This document shows positions 45,926 through 57,900 of a DNA stretch of 64,000 bases, piece by piece. Each line of letters starts with the position of its first letter. Positions within the stretch are counted from its first letter, which is position 1. A program made the position numbers and the translations under genes. The stretch is from Microcoleus vaginatus HSN003 (GTDB taxonomy: Bacteria; Cyanobacteriota; Cyanobacteriia; Cyanobacteriales; Microcoleaceae). Location of the stretch: NCBI RefSeq assembly GCF_022701255.1, contig NZ_CP031705.1, forward strand, positions 6,572,001-6,636,000, written 5' to 3'. The notes under the pieces were generated by a model. That model searched no databases and was not told the origin of the DNA. It saw only the letters and a list, made by a program, of their open reading frames with translations.

Positions 45926-48900
45926 TTAAAGCTCTCCCAAAATTGCGGTAATGTTGTCTAAATCGTCCTGGTTCCACTGGCTCCACTTAAACTCTGCAAA
46001 GTCAGAAGGAGTGCAGCCGCCCGCGTCGGGGGACTGACAGTATTGAATTAGCGATCGCAGCGATTCTATAAAGCCCCTTGCCAAATTTTCAATGCTTTCT
46101 CGTCGGTGAATATTTTCGCTGTACGTCCAATTTAATTGCAGCTTGCTGCTGGCAATAAATCCGTTAATTTCCAGCAGGTAACGCCGATTTCCGCGCGGGC
46201 TGCGGATGGGGCCACTAGGCTCGGAGGACAGCATTAATAAAGAAGATTTTGGTAGCACTTGGTCAAACTGTCCGAGATAATTAAAGCTTACCTCAGCTTG
46301 CGGCAATTTGTGCAATTTTTCAGCATTTTCTGGGTTTAAATATCGTTGGACACCGCAGCCAACACCGCGATTTGGCACGGCGCGTAACTGCTCTTTCACT
46401 GATTTGAGTGCAGCCCCTAGATCGGAATGTTTTTCTAAACTTAACAGAACGGGGAAAACTGCTGTAAACCAGCCGATTGTGCGCGACAAATCTACTCCTT
46501 CAAATATATCTGCGCGCCCGTGACCTTCTAAGTCAAGTAAAAGTGAGTTATTGCCAGTCCACCGTTCAAATGCTTGAGCTAAAGCAGTTAGCAATACATC
46601 ATTAATTTGAGTGCGGTAAGCGGCAGGTACTTCTTGTAAGAGCAGTTTTGTTTCTTCAACACTCAAAGCAACGGATACTGTCTTTTCAGAGGCAACTAAA
46701 TTAGCTGCTGTGGGAAAATCTATTGGCAAGGGAGAAGTTGGTTGGTGAGAAAGGGCGAACCAGTAATCCAACTCTCCCTGCAATTCGGGCGATCGCGCCC
46801 ACTCATGCAAGCGTTCTGCCCACTGCTTAAATGAGGTTGTTTTGGGCGGGAGCGCGACTGTTTCGTCGCGGCTAATCTGCTCATAAGCTGTCTGGAAATC
46901 CTCAATAAAAATTCGCCACGAAACCCCATCAACCGCTAAGTGATGAATAACCAATAACAAGCGATTTGGCTGATGTTTGCCCAAGTCAAATAGGGCAGCG
47001 CGAAGTAATGGCCCCTCTGACAAATTCAAACTAACTTGCAACTGAGTGGCGGCGGTTTGGAAAGCGGCTTCTCGCTCCTCTGGAGGTAGCGACGACAAAT
47101 CAATGCAGGTAAACGGAGCAACCTCGTCGGGATTGGCGAACTCCTGCAGCCAGCCAGATTCTCCTCGCGCAAAACGCAGGCGCAGCGCGTCGTGGTGCTT
47201 CAGCAATTCCTGCAAAACTGACTCAATTAATGCAGGTTCGAGAGGTTGCCGCAACTCTAAAAGCACCGCCTGATTCCAGTGGTGCGGATCGGAGAGATTT
47301 TGCTCGAAAAACCAGTGCTGAATCGGTGTCAGAGGAACTTCGCCAATGATTAATCCCTGTTCCGATTGTTTGGTCTGAGCTGTATCGGCGACGGTGGCTA
47401 ACTGTGCAATAGTTTGGTGCTGAAACAGTTGTTTTGGTGTAAGTCGCAACCCGGCTCGATTGGCTTGAGAAACCACTTGAATGCTGAGGATAGAATCGCC
47501 GCCCAATTCAAAGAAATTGTCGTCAATTCCCACTTGTTCTAACCCCAATACTTGCGCCCAAATTTCCGCTAGGATTTTCTCAATAGCCGTGCTTGGCGCG
47601 GCGAATGCCTCTCCGAGTTCAGGCCGATCGCGATCGGGTGCAGGAAGGGCTTTGCGATCGACTTTGCCGTTGGGAGTTAGAGGCAGCGATTCCAGCATCA
47701 CGAAGGCAGCAGGCACCATGTATTCCGGCAATTTTTTGTGCAGGTAGTCGCGCAGTTGCGGCACTAACTCTCGGTCCGCTTTTCCTTGCAAGGGATTGTT
47801 GGCAAAGGCGTTCAAAGCCTTTCGCGAAAAGGCAGAATTTTGGAAAAAACTGGGAGCGATCGCTTTATAAAAAATTGCGTCGTAACTGCCATCTGGGCTG
47901 CCATTTAACCAGCTAATCTCAACGGAATATTGCAATTCATGGCCCAATTCTGAAAGCGCTTCTGAATTTATCCCTGATTCCGAATCGAGGCTTTGCAGCA
48001 ATTCTTTTAATTGACCGACGGTCTGTGGCGCACTGTCTAGCGAAAGCAGTTCTAAAGCTTTCATTTCTGAGTTCAATCGCGCATTCGGCACGCGCCGAAA
48101 TCCGATGGCATCTGGCTGGGTTTCCTCTAGTAACTGGCGTGCGGATTTGAGCGTTAATTCCTGCTGTTGCCAATCTATCCAACCGTTCATTGTTGGCGGG
48201 TATGTTTGTCCTGTTTCCTGCCCAACGCGCAAAATTACATCGTAGCGAAACATGGTAAGTTCGTTGCAGAAATTGCCATGTTTTGGCTGTACTTGCACGC
48301 TGCTGATATTCGGGAACTGTCGCTTGAAGGCAGAAAAGAACCCTGGATTAAGAATTAATTCTTGCTCTTGAGCGATGCGCTTTTGCACGCGCTGCAACAG
48401 ATGAGCGACTGGCAAATCGTCGTTGGCTTGGTGCAATTGTACCGAGAGGTGAAACGCTTTTAAAAGCGCTAGATTTCGGACATCTCCGATGAAAATAGAA
48501 CCCCCATTGCGTACAACTTTAGCAGCTTGCGACAAGACGCGCAGGAGATAGTCGGCGCTGGGAAAATACTGCACCACTGAGTTGAGAATTACTAAATCGA
48601 CAGATTCCGGTTCGATTCCTTCAAAGTCCTGTGCTTCTTTGTGCAAAAGCTTAACTTGCGGCAAGTTTTGCTCCCCCGATCGCAACTGTTGCTCGATAGA
48701 ATCGAGCGCGATTTGGGAGAAATCTGCGCCCCAGTATTGCAAGCAGTGCGGCGCAATTCGGAATAGCAGCAAACCCGTCCCACAGCCAATTTCTAATACT
48801 CGTTGAGGTTGCAGCGCCAGAATGCGCTCAATGGTTAGGTCGAGCCATTCGCGCATTTCTGTTTCTGAAAGGGGCAAATCCGTGTAGCTGCTATTCCATC

Positions 48901-51856
48901 CCACAATATTGAAAATGCCATCTCGATCTGAAGGGGTCTGGCGATAGGTGTCGTTAAAGACCGATTGCCAATTAGAAATTCGCTCGGCATCCCATTCGCT
49001 GCCAGCAACTGTATCGTTTGTTGCTTGGAAGCCGGCATTTTGCACCACATAAGCGACTAAGCGCTTGTTGCCCGAAGTGTCATCGCGGGCGATCGCCGCA
49101 GCATCTTGCACGGCGGGGTGCTGTCTGAGGGTTTCCTCAATTTCTCCCAATTCGATGCGGAAGCCTCGCACCTTAACCTGAGTATCTATTCGCCCCAGAT
49201 ATTCAATATCGCCATTGGGCAAGTAACGCGCTAAATCTCCGGTTTTATACAGTCGCGCTTCTGGATTTTCGCTAAAGGGATTAGAAATAAATCGCTCGGC
49301 TGTTAAGTCAGGGCGATTGAGATATCCCCGCGCCACTCCCGCGCCAGAGACGTACATTTCCCCGGGAATCCCCACCGGAACTAACTGACGATTTTTATCT
49401 AAGATATAAAGCTGTAAATCGGGAATGGCACACCCAATAACGCTACCTTGTCCGTTTAAATCAGCTAAACTGAGCGGGCGATAAGTGACGTGAACGGTGG
49501 TTTCCGTGATGCCGTACATATTCACTAATTGCGGACTCTGATCGCCGTGCCGCTCGAACCAGGGTTTTAAGCTTGGCAATTCTAAGGCTTCGCCGCCGAA
49601 AATGACCCAGCGCAGGCTTAAATTGTTGCCAGTTTGTACCGACTCTTCGGCTTGCATAAGCTGGCGAAAAGCTGAGGGAGTTTGGTTGAGAACGGTGACT
49701 CGCTCTCGACACAGTAATTCATAAAATGCGATCGGCGATCGCGCTACGAAATAAGGCACAATTACGAGGCATCCGCCGTAAATTAAAGCGCCCCACAGTT
49801 CCCACACTGAGAAATCGAAAGCGTAGGAATGAAACAGAGTCCACACGTCGCCTTCGCTAAAGTTGTACCAAGATTGCGTGGCAGCGAACAGGCGAACGAC
49901 GTTGGCATGGGTTACTAAAACGCCTTTGGGTTGACCCGTTGAACCGGAGGTGTAAATAACGTAAGCGAGATTTTCACCCGTAGCGTGGCTGTGAGGATTG
50001 TTAGTGCTATTTTGAGTGATCGCCGGACTATCGGCCTCTAAACAGACAACTTGGCCGCTATATTCGGGGAGAGTTTCTAATAGTGTTTCTTGAGTCAATA
50101 GCACCGATACTGAGGCATCTTGGAGGATGAAAGCCGTGCGATCGATTGGATTGGCTGGATCGAGCGGCACATAAGCGCCCCCGGCTTTGAGAATGCCTAA
50201 AATTCCGACAATTGTTAACAACGAACGCTCCACGCAAATCCCCACTAGCACTTCGGGTTTGACGCCTAGTTGCTGTAAGTAATGCGCGAGTTGGTTCGCT
50301 CGTTCATTCAGCTCGCGGTAGGTGAGTTTTTGGTCTTCAAATACTACGGCAACCGCATCGGGAGTTTGTTCTGCCTGCCGTTCAAATAATTGATGAATAC
50401 AGCGATCGCGCGGATAATCGACTGGCGCGTCATTCCACTCCATCACAAGCTGGTATCGCTCATTTTCAGTCAGCAGCGGCAACTCTTCAATGCACCTGTC
50501 AGGATTCGCAGCAATTTCTTCCAGAAGCGTCTGAAAATGCCCCGCCATCCGGCAAATGGTAGCCGCATCAAACAAGTCCGTGCTGTATTCAAAATTAGCG
50601 GTAATTCCGTCTGATTTTTCTTCTAAATTGACCGTGACATCGAACTTGGATGTCTGATTGTCAACATCTAAAACTGTTAAAGTCATTCCTGGCAAATGCT
50701 GAATGGGGAGGGGTGCATTTTGCAAAACAAAACTAACTTGAAACAGCGGGTTGTAGCTCAAATCTCGCTGCGGCTGCAACTCTTCCATCAGTTGTTCGAG
50801 GGGCAACTCTTGATGAGCGTAAGCTTCTAGTGTCACCTCGCGAATGCGAGCTAACAATTCCCGAAATGTCGGCGTATCTGACAAGTCAGTTCGCAGCACC
50901 AGGGTATTGACAAAAAAACCAATTAACCCCTGAATTTCAGCCTGGTTGCGATTAGCAATGGGAGCACCGACGACAATATCTGCTTGTCCGGTATAGCGAT
51001 AAAGCAGCGTTTTGAAAGCTGCTAGCAGCGTCATAAATAAGGTGACATTTTCTTTGCGGCTGAGGCTGTTGAGCGCCTCTGTTAGGGCTTTTGACAGTAA
51101 AAATGAGTGTTTCGCGCCCCGATAAGTTTGCACGGGAGGTCGCGGTCTGTCTGTTGGCAATTCTAACAAAGGTGGTGCGCCTTCAAGTTGCTGTTTCCAG
51201 TAGGCTAGATCGATACGGGCGCGATCGCCCCCCAGCCATTCCCGCTGCCAAATAGCAAAATCGGCGTACTGGATAGGAAGTTCGGGAAGTGGGGATGGTT
51301 TGCCCATCAAAAACGCTTCATAAAGCGCTGCTAATTCTTGCAGCAAAACCCCGATTGACCACCCATCAAATACAATGTGGTGCAGCGTTAGCAGCAATAT
51401 ATATTCCTCGGAATCGAGGTGCAATAAATTTGCTCGCAGCAGCGGTCCTTTGGCTAGATTAAAATCCTGGAGAGCTGCTTCTGCTGTCAATCTTTGAACT
51501 TCTGCTTCTCGCTTTGCCGGTGGCAGTTCTCGCAAATCTGTAACGGGTAACGCGAAATTTAATGTCGGGTGAATGACTTGCACTGGTTGGCCGTCTACAG
51601 TACCGAAAGTCGTTCGCAAAGCTTCGTGACGGCGCACAATTTCCTGAAAACTCCGCTTCAAAGTTTCCACATTTAAACTGCCTTTTAGCAGCACCGCCGC
51701 CGGGATATTGTAGAAAGGATTGCCTGGTTCAAATTGGGAGAAAAACCACAATCTCTGTTGGGAAAAAGAAGTGGGCAAGGCACAGACTTCTTCATCAAAA
51801 CTATTCCCCAAATCGCGTTCTTCCGTTGAAAATTGTTCCGAAAAATGCACCGTCAT
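45926..51856 (-). CDS. NRPS: C-A(Thr)-MT-T-E
   Basis: A 1976-residue one-module synthetase. C (~25-460) has HHIVFDGWS near 160. The A domain (~480-930) has code DFWNIGMVHK, the standard threonine code. A SAM methyltransferase (VLEIGCGTG, near 1015; about 950-1360) is inserted between A8 (IELGEIEE) and the A9/A10 end (LPEYMVPAAF, NGKVDRKAL), the normal site for N-methylation. T is LGGDSI (~1450), the LGGDS form that precedes epimerases. E (~1510-1950) shows HHLAVDGVSW, EGHGRA and RTIGWFTAVFP. The residue should be N-methyl-D-(allo)Thr. Together with the following DCL domain this is internally consistent. Confidence 0.95.
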   Translation of the reverse strand: MTVHFSEQFSTEERDLGNSFDEEVCALPTSFSQQRLWFFSQFEPGNPFYNIPAAVLLKGSLNVETLKRSFQEIVRRHEALRTTFGTVDGQPVQVIHPTLNFALPVTDLRELPPAKREAEVQRLTAEAALQDFNLAKGPLLRANLLHLDSEEYILLLTLHHIVFDGWSIGVLLQELAALYEAFLMGKPSPLPELPIQYADFAIWQREWLGGDRARIDLAYWKQQLEGAPPLLELPTDRPRPPVQTYRGAKHSFLLSKALTEALNSLSRKENVTLFMTLLAAFKTLLYRYTGQADIVVGAPIANRNQAEIQGLIGFFVNTLVLRTDLSDTPTFRELLARIREVTLEAYAHQELPLEQLMEELQPQRDLSYNPLFQVSFVLQNAPLPIQHLPGMTLTVLDVDNQTSKFDVTVNLEEKSDGITANFEYSTDLFDAATICRMAGHFQTLLEEIAANPDRCIEELPLLTENERYQLVMEWNDAPVDYPRDRCIHQLFERQAEQTPDAVAVVFEDQKLTYRELNERANQLAHYLQQLGVKPEVLVGICVERSLLTIVGILGILKAGGAYVPLDPANPIDRTAFILQDASVSVLLTQETLLETLPEYSGQVVCLEADSPAITQNSTNNPHSHATGENLAYVIYTSGSTGQPKGVLVTHANVVRLFAATQSWYNFSEGDVWTLFHSYAFDFSVWELWGALIYGGCLVIVPYFVARSPIAFYELLCRERVTVLNQTPSAFRQLMQAEESVQTGNNLSLRWVIFGGEALELPSLKPWFERHGDQSPQLVNMYGITETTVHVTYRPLSLADLNGQGSVIGCAIPDLQLYILDKNRQLVPVGIPGEMYVSGAGVARGYLNRPDLTAERFISNPFSENPEARLYKTGDLARYLPNGDIEYLGRIDTQVKVRGFRIELGEIEETLRQHPAVQDAAAIARDDTSGNKRLVAYVVQNAGFQATNDTVAGSEWDAERISNWQSVFNDTYRQTPSDRDGIFNIVGWNSSYTDLPLSETEMREWLDLTIERILALQPQRVLEIGCGTGLLLFRIAPHCLQYWGADFSQIALDSIEQQLRSGEQNLPQVKLLHKEAQDFEGIEPESVDLVILNSVVQYFPSADYLLRVLSQAAKVVRNGGSIFIGDVRNLALLKAFHLSVQLHQANDDLPVAHLLQRVQKRIAQEQELILNPGFFSAFKRQFPNISSVQVQPKHGNFCNELTMFRYDVILRVGQETGQTYPPTMNGWIDWQQQELTLKSARQLLEETQPDAIGFRRVPNARLNSEMKALELLSLDSAPQTVGQLKELLQSLDSESGINSEALSELGHELQYSVEISWLNGSPDGSYDAIFYKAIAPSFFQNSAFSRKALNAFANNPLQGKADRELVPQLRDYLHKKLPEYMVPAAFVMLESLPLTPNGKVDRKALPAPDRDRPELGEAFAAPSTAIEKILAEIWAQVLGLEQVGIDDNFFELGGDSILSIQVVSQANRAGLRLTPKQLFQHQTIAQLATVADTAQTKQSEQGLIIGEVPLTPIQHWFFEQNLSDPHHWNQAVLLELRQPLEPALIESVLQELLKHHDALRLRFARGESGWLQEFANPDEVAPFTCIDLSSLPPEEREAAFQTAATQLQVSLNLSEGPLLRAALFDLGKHQPNRLLLVIHHLAVDGVSWRIFIEDFQTAYEQISRDETVALPPKTTSFKQWAERLHEWARSPELQGELDYWFALSHQPTSPLPIDFPTAANLVASEKTVSVALSVEETKLLLQEVPAAYRTQINDVLLTALAQAFERWTGNNSLLLDLEGHGRADIFEGVDLSRTIGWFTAVFPVLLSLEKHSDLGAALKSVKEQLRAVPNRGVGCGVQRYLNPENAEKLHKLPQAEVSFNYLGQFDQVLPKSSLLMLSSEPSGPIRSPRGNRRYLLEINGFIASSKLQLNWTYSENIHRRESIENLARGFIESLRSLIQYCQSPDAGGCTPSDFAEFKWSQWNQDDLDNITAILGEL

Positions 51857-51923
51857 GGTATTTATCCGTTGTTAACTAAAAGGCAGATGGCAGAAGAAAA
51901 AAGACTGTTAGCGATAATTATTG

Positions 51924-54900
51924 CTATTCGCTTAAAGAAGAAAGCTTCCTGCGGTAAGCGGCTCGTGAAACGGGCGCGATCGCCGATTCCTGAAGGGTTG
52001 CTTTTTGACTCTTAATCTCAGAAATTTTTTCCGCAATTCCCGACAAAATTTGTACCTCCAACAAATCGCGCAGGCACAGCTCAACTTGGAAATTTTGGCG
52101 AATTTTGGTGGCCAATTGCGTTACTAGCAGGGAATTTCCCCCCAATTCAAAAAAGTTGTCGCTAACACTCACTCGATCGATCCCGAGAATCTCCGACCAA
52201 ATTCGCGCCAGCATTTCCTCAATAGGGGTGCGTGGTGCGACAAAAATCTTTTCTTGTTGAATTGCGGCATCCGGTTCAGGCAGTGCCTTACGGTTGACTT
52301 TGCCGTTGGCCGAAAGCGGCAGCGCGTCCAGAAGTAGAAATGCAGAAGGCACCATATAATCTGGCAGTTTTTCGCTCAGGAATTGGCGCAATTCTTCAAC
52401 CGCAGGGGTAGCATTTTGTTGGGGAACGATATATGCTACTAAGCGTTTTTGACTGTGATTTTCTCCGAATGCGGTGACAATGGATGCTTTGACTGCTGGG
52501 TGCTCGTTCAAAGCAGCTTCAATTTCTCCGGCTTCGATGCGGAATCCTCGAATTTTAAGGCGGAAATCTTCTCGTCCTAAAAATTCGATATTGCCATCCG
52601 GCAAGTAGCGCCCTAAATCTCCCGTTCGGTACAAGCGATCGCCCGTGACGGGGTGCGTGAGGAAGCTGGCGCGAGTTTTTTCTTCATTCCGCCAGTATCC
52701 TTTTGTCAGTCCAACTCCGGCACAGCACATCTCGCCGGCAACCCAGACGGGACAGTCTTCTAGCCTTTCATTCAAAATGTAATAGCGTGTATTGGCGATC
52801 GGCGATCCGTAGGGAATGCTGTTCAAAGAAGAATCAACAGTTTCTACCGGATACCAAATATTCCAAAGGGTAGTTTCGGTTGGCCCGCCGACGCTGACAA
52901 CGCGACATTCTTTGACGATCGCCCTTAACCTCTCAGGCAGTGTTACTGGAATCCAGTCTCCCCCGAGAAACGCCCAGCGCAAGCACTCTGGCAACACCTC
53001 AGAACGTCCGGCAGCGTAATCGAGCAGCATTTCCATCATCGGGGGAACCGAGTTCCAAATGGTGACGCGCTCTTTTACCATCAATTGAGCCCAGTGAGCG
53101 GGGTCTAGCCGTTGTGCCGCATCGGGAATGACGATCGCTCCCCCGGCTGCTAGGATGCCGAAGATATCGTAAACCGACATATCGTGGTGCAGTGCGGTGA
53201 CTGCGATCGCGCGATCGCACTCGGCGACATTAAACACTTGGTTGGTCTGAGCGATCGCATTGACTGCACCGCGATGCGCGATCGCCACGCCTTTCGGCAA
53301 GCCAGTTGAGCCGGAAGTATAAATAACATAGGCTAAATCTTCCGGTTCTTGCACCGACTCCAAAGCTTCGCTGCTTTCGGCAGCCAATTCGTCGGTATCG
53401 AGACAAATTCGCCGCACATTTTCCGGCCATTCCAATCGCTGATTTAACTGAGATTGCGTCAAAACAATCTCAACTTCGCCATTTTCCAGCAAATACCACA
53501 GCCGCTCTTTTGGTAGCGCCGCATCTACGGGCAAATAAGCTGCCCCGGATGCGAGAATGCCCAGCACAGCGACGATTTGCTCCCATCCTTTTTCCATGAC
53601 GACGGCAACCAAATGGTTAGGGCGAGCTCCCAGCTTCCGCAATCGGTGAGCGACTTGATTCGATCGCAGATATAGTTCCTCGTAGGTGAGGGTGCGATCG
53701 CGGGTAATGATGGCGGGCTCGTGCGATCGCGACGCGACTTTCTCAGCAAATAGTTCGTGCAGCAGTGCGTCGGGAATGGGTGCTTCGATGCCGTTAGCGA
53801 CGGATTGCTGCTGCAACTGCGCCGTTCCCTGCCAAGCTTCCTCGGAGCTTGCGAGGCGCTGCAACAGGTGGCAATAGGCGTCAAACATATCGTCAATCAT
53901 CCCTGGCGGGAAGAGTTCTTCCACCGCATCCCAGTTCAAGAATAGAGTGCCGCCAGCTTCGCTGTACTGATTGTCTATCCAAACTTGGGGAGTTTGACCG
54001 ACGACGTAAACAACCTCTCCGATTTCTGCGATCGCGCCCAGTATGGAAGAATCGCTTTGTCCGGGGTTATTCTGCGGATTAGTCGTGAATACCACTGGCA
54101 TCGGTGCCGCCGATGTTTTTCCCAGCAGTTGCGTCAATTCTCGCAAAACGCGCACGCCGCTGACGTATTGGTGCTCTAAATCGTGCCAAAGCTGCTGAGT
54201 CAGGCGTTTTGCCCGAACTTCAAAACTTTCTCGGCGCGAGTTGTCTACCTCCAGCAAAGTAAACGAGGCAAACTCGCCGATAATGTCGTTGACTTGCGGG
54301 TGCAGTACAAGGCGATTGAAGCGCGGCACGTTGAGGGTAAACCGAGGACTTTTGCTCCACAGGCTGAGAACTTCGGCATAAGCAGCCAGCAAAACGCCTG
54401 TGGGAGAAAGCGCCGATCGCGCGGCTCTGGCTTTAAGTTTTTTCCACGTTTCCGGCTCTAACTGAGCGCTCCAGCGCTTGAAGCGAGGCTGTGTCAGGGA
54501 ACTCGGATGCTTGGCTAAGGGGAGTTCGGGCGCTGGTGGCAGAGTGGCAAGGCGATTTTTCCAATACTCTAAAGATTGCTGGAAAAATGAGGAATCTTGG
54601 AGCGCGATCGTCGCTAAAACGTAGTCGCGGAATGACAGTTGCAAAGGCGCGATCGCTGCGTTGGGATTGCGGTAAAACGTCACCAAATCTCCGAAGAGAA
54701 TTTGATAGCTCCAGCCGTCAATGCACAAGGCGTCAATGCTGACGTGCAAGCGGATGCGGCGATCGCGTATAAGCGAGGCGCGAATCTCGAAAAGTGGCCA
54801 GCGATCGAGCGGCAACACTTGGTGAGACAGGGATTCGCGAATTGCTTCGAGTTGGGAATTCACCGCCTCTGGGCTTTGCCCGCGCAAATCTAATACTGGA

Positions 54901-57900
54901 ATTGCATAAGCTGGCACTGTTTCTAAAATTTGCTGTTGCCCGTCTGGATGGACGATCGCGCGCAGCATATCGTGGCGTTCCACCACTCGCTGCCACGCGA
55001 GGCTAAACCGCTCTAAATCTATATCGTCGCCTTCAATTTCTACATAGCCGTGAATGGCGACATTTCCCATTTCAAAAAAGCTATTTCTCCCGATCCAGTA
55101 CGCCTGCTGCATTTCATTGAGCGGAAATGGTTTGTAGCGATTTTGAGGCTCGGGGACGATTTCCGGCAGTTGTGCAATGGGGCGAGATTCGATCGCCTGC
55201 TGCGCTTTAGCTATGGCGATCGTTTCTGCCAAACTTTCCACCGTCGGAGACTGAAACAAACTGCGTAGCGGCAACTCTACCTGAAACGCTTCTCGCACTT
55301 TAGCAATCAGTTGCGTTGCTAGCAGGGAATGCCCTCCCAGCTCGAAAAAATTATCGCCAATTCCTATTTGTTTGACGCCGAGAACCTTACTCCAAATTTC
55401 AGCGAGTAACTGTTCTTCCGGAGTGCGAGGTGCAAAAGCTGCGTTTAATTCCGATCTTTCTACATCGGGCGCTCTGAGCGCTTTGCGGTCTACTTTTCCA
55501 TTCGGCGTCAGCGGCAGCGCCTCTAGCAGCACAAAAGCCGAAGGCAGCATATATTCCGGCAGCTTCTCCTTCAGGAAAGAGCGCAATTCACTTGCGGCGA
55601 TAGTCGGTTCTGACGGAGCCACTATATAGGCTACTAACCGCTTGTCTCCCGGCGCGTCTTCCCGCAGCACAACTGCGTTTTCCCGGACGCATGGATGTCG
55701 GTTTAGCTGCCCTTCAATTTCTCCCAATTCGATGCGGAAACCGCGAATCTTTACTTGGTGGTCGATACGACCTAAGAACTCGATATTGCCATCTGGCAAA
55801 TAACGCGCCCTGTCGCCAGTTTTGTATAGACGTGCCCCTGGTTCATCGCTATAGGGGTTTTGTATGAATTTTTCTGCTGTCAACTCTGAACGGTTGAGGT
55901 AGCCTCGGGCTAGGCCAGCGCCACCTATGTGCAGTTCGCCCCCAACGCCAATGGGAACTGGTTGGAGATACCGATCTAGTATGTAAAGCTGAGTATTAGC
56001 AATAGGACGACCAATGGGAATTGGACCTGATAACGAAGTCTGAGCCGAAACTTCATAGACGCAGCATCCAACCACGGTTTCTGTCGGCCCGTATTCGTTG
56101 ATCAATTTTGTGTGAGGCGCTCTCGTCTGCCAGAATGAAACGATCTTTGCCGAGAGAGCTTCGCCACCGATAATAAAGGCTTTCGTCCCAGTGGTAACCT
56201 GCTTTTGAGGTAACAAATGGCCGAGTATCTCTAGTTGAGCCGGTGCGATCTTGACGAGGCTGAAATTATTCTGGGAATGCAAGGCATTACTCAGAGATTC
56301 TAGTTCCTGATTTTCTGGCAGCAGGACGACCTTTCGCCCTACTAATAAAGGAGAAAATAAACTGGTAATGGTAGCGTCAAAACTAATTGAAGAGTTCACC
56401 GGAGCGCCGTCGGCATCGGCTACTGCATAGGCCTTCGTACACCAGCTTAGATAATTGACCACCCCAAGGTGGAGAATCATTGTCCCCTTGGGTTTTCCGG
56501 TAGAGCCGGAGGTGTAAATGATATAGGCTAAATTTCGAGCTTGCACGCCACTGACAGGCTCGTCCTCCACCTCCTGAGAAATTAGATCCCAGTCTGCATC
56601 TAGACAAATAACCTGCGCCTGATGTTTGGGAAGACTGGCGAGGATTTTGTGTTGAGTTAACAGCACTGAAACTTGAGAATCTGCCAGCATATAAGCCAAA
56701 CGCTCTTGCGGATAATCCGGAGCCAGAGGTATATAGGCTCCCCCAGCTTTAAGAATTCCCAAAATTCCCACAACCATGGACAGCGATCGCTCCGTACAAA
56801 TCCCCACCAAAACTTCTGGTTTTATACCGAGTTTTTGCAGGTAGTGCGCGACTTGATTCGCTCGTTTATTCAGTTCGCGGTAGGTAAGTTTTTGGTCTTC
56901 AAATACGACTGCAATGGCATCGGGAGTTCGATCGACCTGCGCTTCAAATAATTGGTGAATGGTGGAATCTTTTGGATAATCGACTTGCGTATTATTCCAC
57001 TCAACTAGCAGTTGATGCCGATCGCGATCGCTCAACAATGGCAACTCTGAAATGCGCGTGTCGGCATTGGCGATAATTCCTTCCAGCAAAATCTGAAAAT
57101 GCCCCTGCATCCGCGCGATCGTGCTGGGTTGGAACAGGTTCGTGCTGTACTCCCACGTCGCTATCAACCCCCGCTCAGTTTCTTCCAAAAATAGCATCAA
57201 GTCGAAATTAGCGGTTCCGGTATCAATTTCATGGGAATTTAATGTCAGCCCTGGCAATTCTAGAGTCTGCGTCAAGCCGTTTTGCAAGGCAAACCCCACT
57301 TGAAACAGCGGCGAGTAGCTCAAATCTCGCTCTGGCTGCAACTCCTCGACAAGCTTCTCAATCGGTACATCTTGATGCGCGTAAGCGCCTAATGCCACCT
57401 CTCGCACGCTCCTTAGCAACTCTCGAAAAGTCGGATTTCCATTTAAGTCAGACCGCAGCACTAAAGTATTGACAAAAAATCCAATTAATGCTTCTACCTC
57501 GCTGCGATTGCGGTTGGCGATGGGAGAGCCAACTAAAATATCTGTCTGCCCCGTGTAGCGATAAAGCAGCGTCTTGAAGGCTGCCAGCAACGTCATAAAT
57601 AGGGTGGCTTTTTCTTGCTGGCCCAATTGGGCCAGCGCCAAGCTCAAATCTTTGGGCAACTCCCAAGTTTGTCTCGCACCCTGGAACGTTTGAACGGCGG
57701 GGCGAGGAAAGTCTGTTGGTAAATTTAGAATCGGCAAGCTGCCGCTTAACTGCTGCTTCCAGTAAGCCAGTTGCGTCTCTAATATTTCTCCTTGCAACTG
57801 CTGGCGCTGCCATGCGGCAAAGTCGGCGTATTGAATGGGCAGCGGGGAAAGCCAGGGTAAACGATCGCTAGAAAAAGCTTGATAAAATTCTGCCAACTCC

